DNA of 64,000 nt from SIG672 sp045580325 (lineage in GTDB: Bacteria > Bacillota > Clostridia > Oscillospirales > CAG-272). The DNA lies in contig JAZNNR010000028.1 in assembly GCA_045580325.1 (NCBI GenBank), positions 4,208 to 68,207 on the forward strand, in the 5' to 3' direction. Positions 42,453 through 48,662 of the stretch are shown here, piece by piece; the first letter of the stretch is position 1; each line of letters opens with the position of its first letter. The translations under genes were made by a program, and so were the position numbers. A model generated the notes under the pieces. The model did no database searches. It was not told the origin of the DNA and saw only the letters and a list, made by a program, of their open reading frames with translations.

Positions 42453-43208
42453 TTAATTTATATTCTGCTGTGCATTTTCTGCTTTTTTGTGCATTCTTGT
42501 TATAATTATCTTTTTCGCAACAGGCGGCAAAACAAACACGCAGATGAGCGTAACTGCTATAAGAATACCTGCTTTTATCATCGTGCTGTCCGAGCTTTCG
42601 GAAAAATCGGTCGGAATGTTATATTTATTTGCAACCTCCTGTGCAAGAGTATTTCCACTGCAATCAAGAATAAGATTTTCACAGCCCAAAAAAGCATCTG
42701 TTCCGATCTCTGTGCAGTTTTTGGGAATTTTAAGATTTTTGAGCAGCTTACAGTTTTCAAATGCCGAGCCGTCTATCTTTTCAAGAGTATCGGGTAGCTC
42801 TGCGTTTTTAAGAGAGGTGCAACCGAAAAACGCGCCGAGGCCTATTTCTTTCAAATTCCTTGAAAATTCTACTGTTTTTAAATTCACGCAGGTGCTGAAA
42901 GCATAGTCGTGTACTACTTCCACGCTATCGGGAATGATAACCTTTTTAAGCGCGCTGTCGTTTGCAAAAGCTTCTTTTCCAATATATTTTACAGTATGTC
43001 CGTCAATTTCGTCAGGTATTGCAAGCTTTGCCGTATCTCCCGTATATCCGTCGATCGTTATACTACCGTCTTCCATAACGGTATAAACAAATTCTGCGTT
43101 AATATCGTAATTTGCGCGGTAAGTCAGTATAACAAGAACTGCCGCGGCAATAAGAAGCACGATGATCAGAAGGAATTTTTCGATTCCTGTGAGAATTTTT
43201 TTATTCAT
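42453..43208 (-). CDS. Membrane-anchored BspA-type leucine-rich-repeat protein
   Basis: Protein of 251 aa: N-terminal membrane helix (residues 11-31), about five LRR_5 repeats of 22-23 residues (pattern IPDSVEVVHDYAFSTCVNLK) at about 62-185, and a second membrane helix (about 212-232) with a short basic tail. The repeat domain would face outside. It is smaller than and not closely similar to the three BspA-like proteins near 55-60 kb. Role unknown; LRR_5 proteins often bind surfaces or proteins. Confidence 0.85.
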   Translation of the reverse strand: MNKKILTGIEKFLLIIVLLIAAAVLVILTYRANYDINAEFVYTVMEDGSITIDGYTGDTAKLAIPDEIDGHTVKYIGKEAFANDSALKKVIIPDSVEVVHDYAFSTCVNLKTVEFSRNLKEIGLGAFFGCTSLKNAELPDTLEKIDGSAFENCKLLKNLKIPKNCTEIGTDAFLGCENLILDCSGNTLAQEVANKYNIPTDFSESSDSTMIKAGILIAVTLICVFVLPPVAKKIIITRMHKKAENAQQNIN

Positions 43209-43333
43209 AAAACATCTCCGATTTTTTACTTAAATAGATTATATCACAAAAAGTGTATTTTTAAATATATATTTTGTTAACATCGCGTCTTTTATGGCTA
43301 TAATTTATTATAACAACGATAAACGGAGTATAT

Positions 43334-44755
43334 ATGACCAAAACCTCAAATAATTTCACGGAGAACATATCTGCCGTCGAAGAAGCCATCGGATACGGTG
43401 TAGCCTACGACGTAGTAAGGCGCGAGATAGAGATAGGCGGCAGGAAAGCGTTTTATTATTATCTTTTCTGCCTTACAAACGATATGCTCGCTGAACAGCT
43501 GATCGACGGGTACCTGAATGCAAGCTACGAGGAAAACGCTGAAGCATTTGCGAGTCGCTTTGCTCACGTTGCCTCTACGAAAGTATCGGACGATATAAGT
43601 CAAATGGCGCAGGATCTTTTTTCGGGCGACAGTCTGCTTATTGTTGACGGCTATGACAAGGTCATCGTAAGCGACACCAAGAGTATTCCCACAAGGTCGC
43701 TTTCCGAGCCTGAAAACGATCACGTTCTTCGCGGTCCGCGCGAGGGATTTCTCGAAAATCTCAAAGAAAACACCGCACTTCTGCGAAAGCGTCTTAAGAT
43801 CAAGGAGCTTGTAATGAAGCGCTTTACAGTCGGTGATTTTGCGCCCACCGCGCTTCAGGTGTGTTACATCAAGGGGCGCGCAAGTGAAAGCTTTGTCCGC
43901 GATATTGAGCGCAAAATAAGCGAAATAAGAGTAGATGCGCTGTCTATGGGACAGGAATCGCTTGCCGAGTGTCTTACGGGTGCAAAATGGTACAATCCTT
44001 TTCCGAAATTCCGTTTTACAGAGCGTCCTGACGCCGCCTCGGCTATGCTGCTCGAGGGTAGCGTTATAATACTCTGCGACAACTCTCCGATGGCGATGAT
44101 ACTTCCCTCTTCTCTCATTGATTTCTTACAGGAAAGCGACGATTTTTACTTTCCGCCGTCGATCGGAACGTATTTTCGGCTTTTGCGTTTAGCTATATTT
44201 TTTACGTCTCTTTTTTTGACGCCGCTATGGTATTTATGCGTAAAAAATCCCGAAATAGTGCCGAAATATCTTGAATTTATGCTTCCTTCAAAGGACGGAC
44301 TTCCGATATTTGCGCAGATTATATTCATCGAGCTTATCCTTGACGCCATAAAGCTCGCTTCAATAAACACACCGACGATGATGAACGGCTCCATCGGTAT
44401 CGTGGCAGGTCTTATAATAGGAGATTTTTCGGTAAACGTGGGGTGGCTGACCCCCGAGGTCGTACTTTATATGTCGATAGTCGCAATATCAAATTTTACA
44501 CAGCCCTCCTTTGAGCTTGGATACGCATTCAAATTCTGCCGAGTTTTAACTATCTTCTGTATCGAGATTCTGAACACTCCGGGATTTATCGTAGGAATAG
44601 CCGCAAGTCTGTTTTTGATAATAAAAAATCACACGGTAACGAAAAAGACAAGCTATCTTTACCCCGTGAAGCCTTTTTCGTGGAGAGCGCTTAAACGTCA
44701 GATTGTGCGTGAAAAGCTAAATCCCGAAAATGTTGAAAGTACAAAGAAAAAATGA
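43334..44755 (+). CDS. Spore germination protein, GerA/SpoVAF family
   Basis: GerA-type A-subunit protein (473 aa). The N-terminal soluble half has RGPREGFLENLKENTALLRKR, the family hallmark; the C-terminal half has about five membrane helices from residue 275. FFTSLFLTPLWYLCV and IELILDAIKLASINTPTMM resemble SpoVAF, which works with the SpoVA channel, more than nutrient-receptor A subunits. No gerB, gerC or spoVA genes are adjacent, so it is a lone copy. Probably expressed in the forespore (family knowledge); I did not identify its promoter. Confidence 0.88.
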   Translation: MTKTSNNFTENISAVEEAIGYGVAYDVVRREIEIGGRKAFYYYLFCLTNDMLAEQLIDGYLNASYEENAEAFASRFAHVASTKVSDDISQMAQDLFSGDSLLIVDGYDKVIVSDTKSIPTRSLSEPENDHVLRGPREGFLENLKENTALLRKRLKIKELVMKRFTVGDFAPTALQVCYIKGRASESFVRDIERKISEIRVDALSMGQESLAECLTGAKWYNPFPKFRFTERPDAASAMLLEGSVIILCDNSPMAMILPSSLIDFLQESDDFYFPPSIGTYFRLLRLAIFFTSLFLTPLWYLCVKNPEIVPKYLEFMLPSKDGLPIFAQIIFIELILDAIKLASINTPTMMNGSIGIVAGLIIGDFSVNVGWLTPEVVLYMSIVAISNFTQPSFELGYAFKFCRVLTIFCIEILNTPGFIVGIAASLFLIIKNHTVTKKTSYLYPVKPFSWRALKRQIVREKLNPENVESTKKK

Positions 44756-44756
44756 C

Positions 44757-44790
44757 AAAAAGCTCGGTTTATTACCGAGCTTTTAAATAT
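44757..44790 (+). terminator. Terminator after the GerA/SpoVAF gene
   Basis: Stem AAAAGCTCGGT-type: AGCTCGGT (44761-44768) with ACCGAGCT (44774-44781), extended by A-T pairs, TTATT loop, then TTT. From here to 44870 nothing else is visible. Confidence 0.75.
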
Positions 44791-44870
44791 ATATAGGTTC
44801 GTCTTAAAACTTGGTACCTTATAAACAAGCGAGGATATGAATATAGGAACAAGAAAGCAGTCCCTTTTGT

Positions 44871-45119
44871 TCACTGACCATCCCCCGTCTTTTCAAAAAG
44901 CTTATCAAGTAACGTTAAAGGAATAATTATATAAACACATTTAATTATTTCTTCTTTAACTTGATCTGAATATAACGATACAAACAAACAACCCAAAACA
45001 AGTGAAAACAACATACATATAACCACCCAAATTTTAGGGTGCCTGGATTTACGAAAAAACAATCTATATAAGAAAGAAACCAAAACCAAATATACAAACC
45101 CAACAATTATACCTATCAT
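44871..45119 (-). CDS. Small membrane protein (putative orphan Rhs immunity 1)
   Basis: Hypothetical 82-aa protein with two membrane helices (about 3-20 and 30-50) and a basic loop RLFFRKSRHPK between them. Its ATG sits inside the end of an open Rhs-derived reading frame, and the only visible promoter is embedded in that Rhs remnant about 190 bp upstream. Codon use is AT-rich compared with the flanks. By analogy with Rhs loci it may be an immunity protein for a lost toxin tip; no family is recognised. Confidence 0.6.
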   Translation of the reverse strand: MIGIIVGFVYLVLVSFLYRLFFRKSRHPKIWVVICMLFSLVLGCLFVSLYSDQVKEEIIKCVYIIIPLTLLDKLFEKTGDGQ

Positions 45120-45378
45120 TGATTAGTACCTCATTATTTGTTATGTAGCTCGTAAGTGTAGAAGTTGTAAATTTAATCAAGCACTTGTCATTTACAACAT
45201 AAAAAGAACAGAAAACAATTTTGACAACGTCTTTGTAAAAACCTCTTATAGTAGTAGGAACGGTATCTAAAGGGGTTACCTCTACGATGCCTACACCATC
45301 GTAACTATAATTATACTCCTTTTTACTCGAAATGTCAATAGAACGGACGGTGTTTCCGTCGCCATCGTAGACATAGAA
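45120..45378 (-). pseudogene. Rhs/YD-repeat remnant 1
   Basis: Reverse-strand frame reading FYVYDGDGNTVRSIDIS then KKEYNYSYDGVGIVEV, a YD repeat of the Rhs/WapA core, followed by about 60 unassigned codons that run without a stop into the start of the 82-aa gene. No start codon is present, and stops lie upstream of the hairpin. The sequence TTCTATGTC... to ...TATAATTAT matches remnant 2 at about 63 of 72 positions by my count. It is the C-terminal scrap of an Rhs gene, with its toxin part possibly still encoded. Confidence 0.75.
45310..45338 (-). promoter_or_regulatory. Consensus promoter inside Rhs remnant 1
   Basis: Reverse strand TTGACA (45333-45338), 17-bp spacer, TATAAT (45310-45315): a perfect sigma-A consensus within the codons for IDIS...EYNY, pointing at the 82-aa gene. 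Confidence 0.75.
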
Positions 45379-45413
45379 AAACTCCGCAATTAGAAAGTGA
45401 CCTAATTGCGGAG
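45376..45413 (-). terminator. Terminator of the 142-aa membrane protein gene
   Basis: Perfect 12-bp stem CTCCGCAATTAG (45382-45393) with CTAATTGCGGAG (45402-45413), 8-nt loop, followed on the reverse strand by TTTTTC. Confidence 0.85.
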
Positions 45414-45465
45414 AAACGCAGGTGCGTTTTTGTAAATGATAATTGATTCGTTTTTAGTCTATAAA

Positions 45466-45894
45466 TTATGCAATCTGGAAATGTTGATAGTAGGCATACG
45501 CCATATAGGTGTTTGCAAGCATAAGCATAAGCATCCGCAACCTCATGTTATCTAGTTCAGTGGTTCTTACTGAGTTGATATTGTTGTTTATTATTGTGGA
45601 TACGAATATTCCTGCGCAGATTATTGTAATCAGCACTACAGAGGTAATCAGTAGTTTATCTTTTGTTGACATAATATCAGAGTTGTCATTTTGAAACCAT
45701 TGATCAATGGAACATTTTATTACACTAAATCCAATTATCAAAGATAAGACAATGACAATAACATTAACAATCATAATCCAAGACACTAAATTAGACGAGC
45801 CAATTTTATGATTTGGAACAACATACATTGTAACCCAAAAAGCAAAAAACAAACATCCTAACACACAAAACAATAGACATAAAAACTTTTTCAT
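45466..45894 (-). CDS. Small membrane protein (putative orphan Rhs immunity 2)
   Basis: Hypothetical 142-aa protein with three membrane helices (about 4-26, 38-60, 84-104) and a Met/Leu-rich C-terminus (LRMLMLMLANTYMAYAYY). Its ATG follows the TAA of Rhs remnant 2 without a gap. Transcription is likely from the promoter within that remnant, ending at the 12-bp hairpin downstream. No family recognised; toxin-immunity role is inference from context. Confidence 0.65.
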   Translation of the reverse strand: MKKFLCLLFCVLGCLFFAFWVTMYVVPNHKIGSSNLVSWIMIVNVIVIVLSLIIGFSVIKCSIDQWFQNDNSDIMSTKDKLLITSVVLITIICAGIFVSTIINNNINSVRTTELDNMRLRMLMLMLANTYMAYAYYQHFQIA

Positions 45895-46056
45895 TTAAGG
45901 TTTTAATCCTTTCGTTTCCTTATCAACAATAGCGATTATGTCGCCCTGAAGATTCTTAATGAAGTAGTACACTTCCTCATATTCATAATCATACTCTTTT
46001 TTGTCCGAAATGTCAATAGAACGGAGGATGTTTCCGTCGCCATCCTAGAGATAGAA
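45895..46056 (-). pseudogene. Rhs/YD-repeat remnant 2
   Basis: Reverse-strand frame reads FYL-stop-DGDGNILRSIDISDKK, EYDYEYEEVYYFIKNLQGD and IIAIVDKETKGLKP-stop. VYYFIKNLQGDIIAIVD is the unmistakable Rhs core block that precedes variable toxin tips. A TAG interrupts the first YD motif. The final TAA abuts the next ATG. It has lost its 5' portion entirely. Confidence 0.85.
45988..46016 (-). promoter_or_regulatory. Promoter inside Rhs remnant 2
   Basis: Reverse strand TTGACA (46011-46016), 17-bp spacer, TATGAT (45988-45993), one mismatch from consensus, at the same place in the Rhs reading frame as in remnants 1 and 3. Confidence 0.65.
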
Positions 46057-46085
46057 AATCTCCGCACCTCAAATGAAGTGCGGAG
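46053..46085 (-). terminator. Terminator of the 137-aa membrane protein gene
   Basis: Stem CTCCGCAC (46060-46067) with GTGCGGAG (46078-46085); ATTTTC follows on the reverse strand. Same GC core as the hairpin at 45382-45413. Confidence 0.65.
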
Positions 46086-46143
46086 AAAATTGATTATATT
46101 AGGATGATTAACCTATGAAAAGGTTTCAGTTCAATATGAAACA

Positions 46144-46557
46144 TTAGGATTCGTTTTCAAATATCAATTTGCATTTGCTAAGCAATCTATCATCTTCTTC
46201 CAATGAAAGAAACAATATGAGAAGGTAAAATAAAGAACCGAATATTAATCCCGTAGCAATACTTAGTGATACATAAGAAACACCAAACAAAATGATAAGA
46301 AAAATCAATATGCGAATATGAGGATCAAAAAAGGCTAAGCCGACAAACTCGTTGCTTGCATTAACGATACCAATTCCCAAAACTCTATGTCGTTGGTATC
46401 TAACTGAGGGCCCTTTGCTGTAAGTGACCTCTTTTACAATCGGTGTTTTTAATGAGAAAAATCCTAAGTTCTTTTTTAAAAGAAAGTTGAATATCCAACC
46501 ATTGCTGTCTATGTTTTTATTGTTAGACGATTTTTTCTTAAATCTGAAGCATTTCAT
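46144..46557 (-). CDS. Small membrane protein (putative orphan Rhs immunity 3)
   Basis: Hypothetical 137-aa protein: basic soluble start (SSNNKNIDSNGWIFN), then two C-terminal membrane helices (about 82-100 and 101-118) and an acidic tail. Start supported by AAAGGG about 9 bp upstream. It lies 18 bp after Rhs remnant 3 and before a terminator hairpin, so it is a single-gene unit. No family recognised; a fragment resembling VRYQRHRVLGIGIVN may be a small beta domain. Confidence 0.6.
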   Translation of the reverse strand: MKCFRFKKKSSNNKNIDSNGWIFNFLLKKNLGFFSLKTPIVKEVTYSKGPSVRYQRHRVLGIGIVNASNEFVGLAFFDPHIRILIFLIILFGVSYVSLSIATGLIFGSLFYLLILFLSLEEDDRLLSKCKLIFENES

Positions 46558-46577
46558 AGATGAGCCCTTTCAACTTA

Positions 46578-46771
46578 TTAAGCAGCTGCTTTTACATTGT
46601 ACGGGAAGATAGGAACAAGTGCGGCTGCGGCGGCACGTGCTGTAGAGCGGATAGATGCAATTATTTTTGCAATATATGCTGCTACAGCAGGATTATAAAC
46701 ACATGCTACAACGCCTGCGCCGTCGCAACTTTAATTATACGCTTTTTCGCCCGAAATGTCAATGACGATTA
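46578..46771 (-). pseudogene. Rhs-like remnant 3
   Basis: Reverse-strand frame VIDISGEKAYN-stop-SCDGAGVVACV followed by a hydrophobic, Ala-rich run (AAYIAKIIASIRSTARAAAA) and a stop. VIDISGEKAYN/SCDGAGVV aligns with SIDISSKKEYNYSYDGVGIV of remnant 1, in protein and DNA, but is more decayed. The hydrophobic peptide may be the end of an old toxin tip. Confidence 0.6.
46734..46762 (-). promoter_or_regulatory. Consensus promoter inside Rhs remnant 3
   Basis: Reverse strand TTGACA (46757-46762), 17-bp spacer, TATAAT (46734-46739): perfect consensus, directed at the 137-aa membrane protein gene. Confidence 0.7.
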
Positions 46772-47206
46772 CTATTCAAATTTGTTTTTTGAATAAGCAA
46801 TAACCCAGCGTGAGTTTTTCCCATACAGAAGATACCCCGAATACGATCCTGAACTAATATTTAAATCAGAAACACTTCTGATGTATAAATCCGATCGATC
46901 CGAAATTTCAAAAACATCTTTTCTGTTTCCGGACACTTGCATATAATCAAAATCACCGTAATAAACAGCAAAATTTTCGTGTTGAATATCGTAGCTAAAT
47001 ATAGCTATTTCTATAATGGGGTAAGCTATTAGTATAACACACAGAGTAAGCATAATAAATGCTACTGATTTCTTCATAAGCTTTTTAAAAAGTCCAAGCA
47101 GAGCGAGTACAGTCAGTATGATCCCACCCACAAGTATCGGTATCATATTTAATAATAAATAAGTCCATATATCTTGAATAGCGGCATTGTAAATATCAAT
47201 ATTCAT
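46772..47206 (-). CDS. Two-helix membrane protein with extracytoplasmic domain
   Basis: Hypothetical protein of about 144 aa: two N-terminal membrane helices and then a soluble domain with YYGDFDYMQVSGNRKDVFEIS. I chose the ATG at 47206 (MNIDIYNAA), 8 bp after AAAGGAG, over an earlier in-frame ATG without a site. It lies 44 bp after the VanZ gene and directly before Rhs remnant 3. Unlike the next three small genes it has no Rhs remnant of its own upstream. Confidence 0.65.
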   Translation of the reverse strand: MNIDIYNAAIQDIWTYLLLNMIPILVGGIILTVLALLGLFKKLMKKSVAFIMLTLCVILIAYPIIEIAIFSYDIQHENFAVYYGDFDYMQVSGNRKDVFEISDRSDLYIRSVSDLNISSGSYSGYLLYGKNSRWVIAYSKNKFE

Positions 47207-47250
47207 TCCGATACTCCTTTTTATCAAATATTGCAGTCAAATAAATAGCT

Positions 47251-47931
47251 TCATTTAAGCATAACAGCATTTGCTATTTTGCCTATATATTTTAATTTAA
47301 GCAGTCCAAAAACTATGCACGCGCCGCCCACGTTCAAAATAACATCGTCAACGTCAAACGCGCCTGTCAAAAGAAGCATTTGTAAAATTTCAGCCGACAA
47401 AACTATGATTATCATAGTTATCAAAAAATTCTTAAAGGCTTTCTGCTTTTCAAAAAGAACAGGCAGGAAAAAGCCAAAGGGCGAAAAGGCGGCGAGATTT
47501 CCTAAAATGTTTACGAGAAATGCTTTAAAGGACACTTCTCCTGAAAACAGACCTGTTATGAAAGCGATAACAGTCTTAAACGGTACAAAATTCACTCGTG
47601 TATCAAAATATGCCTTGAACGCATCTCTTGTCCACTTTGGAATGTTTGAAGCTCCTGTTCTGCCGAAATAGCTGTCGAAAAGGACCAACGTAACAAGAAA
47701 AAATATGTATATCACGAAAAAAGCGGCAAACGTGCATTTAATAAACTTTTGGGCTTTATCTTTACTTAGCGTTTTCGCATATATAAGGCTTGCAAAATAT
47801 CCCGAAGTACAGGAAAATATGAGAATTACCAGAGATACATACGGTGATATATCGACTGCAAAGCATAAAGTCAGAAAAATCAAGGCTAATATGTATAGCA
47901 GCGCTGATAAAATACGCAAATATTTATTCAT
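47251..47931 (-). CDS. VanZ family membrane protein
   Basis: Membrane protein of 226 aa with six predicted helices. The VanZ signature is seen as VNFVPFKTVIAF, VNILGNLAAFSPFGFFLPVLF and the acidic FDVDDVILNVGG. VanZ itself gives low-level teicoplanin resistance; most homologues have unknown roles. It is possibly co-transcribed with the membrane protein downstream. Confidence 0.9.
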   Translation of the reverse strand: MNKYLRILSALLYILALIFLTLCFAVDISPYVSLVILIFSCTSGYFASLIYAKTLSKDKAQKFIKCTFAAFFVIYIFFLVTLVLFDSYFGRTGASNIPKWTRDAFKAYFDTRVNFVPFKTVIAFITGLFSGEVSFKAFLVNILGNLAAFSPFGFFLPVLFEKQKAFKNFLITMIIIVLSAEILQMLLLTGAFDVDDVILNVGGACIVFGLLKLKYIGKIANAVMLK

Positions 47932-48006
47932 ACATAACTCCCTTTCGTTTATAAGACGAGTATATCACACTATTAGAAAAAAATCAAATAAAATTTAATT
48001 TCCCAC

Positions 48007-48035
48007 TTGACAAAGTTGTATGAATGTGTTATCAT
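48007..48035 (+). promoter_or_regulatory. Promoter of the ArsR-HMA-ATPase operon
   Basis: TTGACA (48007-48012), 17-bp spacer, TATCAT (48030-48035), overlapping the ArsR operator. Confidence 0.75.
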
Positions 48036-48053
48036 ATGAATGTAAATTCATAT
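48034..48053 (+). promoter_or_regulatory. ArsR/SmtB-type operator
   Basis: Perfect palindrome with arms ATATGAAT (48034-48041) and ATTCATAT (48046-48053). It contains TGAA-N6-TTCA, the core known for SmtB/CzrA-type sensors, and starts within the -10 box, fit for repression. Confidence 0.8.
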
Positions 48054-48069
48054 GAAAGGAAATTCACAT

Positions 48070-48441
48070 ATGACACAGCACATACACGACCACGCAAAAG
48101 AGCTATCTCCCTTTGAGGACGGTCTTCCGTCGGAGGAATATCTCGGTCATCTCGGAGAGCTCTTTAAGGTTTTCGGTGAGCGGACTCGCATAAGAATACT
48201 CTATGCTCTGTCGCAGTCGGAGCTTTGCGTTTTTGCAATATCACAGCTTCTTGATATGGAGCAGTCGGCAGTTTCTCATCAGCTTAAGATCCTGAAAAAC
48301 GCACGTCTTGTTGACAGCCGACGCGACGGAAAAACTAACGTATATTTCCTTGCCGACAGCCACGTACAGACAATAATTTATCAAGGATATGAACATATAA
48401 AAGAGTTAATAAACGAGAGGAATGACAAAAATGATAATTAA
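48070..48441 (+). CDS. ArsR/SmtB family metal-sensing repressor
   Basis: Winged-helix repressor of about 123 aa starting MTQHIHDHAKE, a His-rich N-terminus. The recognition helix is MEQSAVSHQLKIL. The alpha-5 metal site of CzrA (D-x-H-x10-H-x2-H) is present as DSHVQTIIYQGYEHIKE with Glu in the last place; the alpha-3 ELCVCD Cys pair of CadC is reduced to ELCVFA. This favours Zn sensing. Start chosen at the ATG at 48070, 9 bp after AAGGA. It presumably represses its own operon through the palindrome in the promoter. Confidence 0.92.
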   Translation: MTQHIHDHAKELSPFEDGLPSEEYLGHLGELFKVFGERTRIRILYALSQSELCVFAISQLLDMEQSAVSHQLKILKNARLVDSRRDGKTNVYFLADSHVQTIIYQGYEHIKELINERNDKNDN

Positions 48442-48655
48442 AAAGACATACAAGCTTGAAGATCTTGACTGTGCTAACTGCGCTGCCAAGATGGAAGAAA
48501 GAATAAAGAAGATAGACGGCGTTGTTTCGGCAAGTGTGAGCTTCATAATGCAAAAGCTTATAATCGAAGCCGAAGAGAGCGAGCTTGACAAAATAGTTAA
48601 ACAGGCAGCAAAGATCTGCAAGAAGGTAGAGCCCGATTGCCGCATAATACTGTGA
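48431..48655 (+). CDS. Heavy-metal-associated (HMA) domain protein
   Basis: Free-standing HMA domain (about 74 aa) with the metal-binding CxxC at residues 14-17 (LDCANCAAKMEERI). It corresponds to the N-terminal domain normally fused to ZntA/CadA ATPases, here split off and overlapping the arsR end by 11 bp and ending 7 bp before the ATPase. Likely hands metal to the pump. The ATG at 48431, 9 bp after GAGAGG, is preferred to one at 48422. Confidence 0.9.
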   Translation: MIIKKTYKLEDLDCANCAAKMEERIKKIDGVVSASVSFIMQKLIIEAEESELDKIVKQAAKICKKVEPDCRIIL

Positions 48656-48662
48656 GGATATT

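Noticed and set aside
46560..46796. 78-codon plus-strand frame rich in Cys
   Set aside because: Antisense to Rhs remnant 3 and its promoter; no ribosome-binding site.
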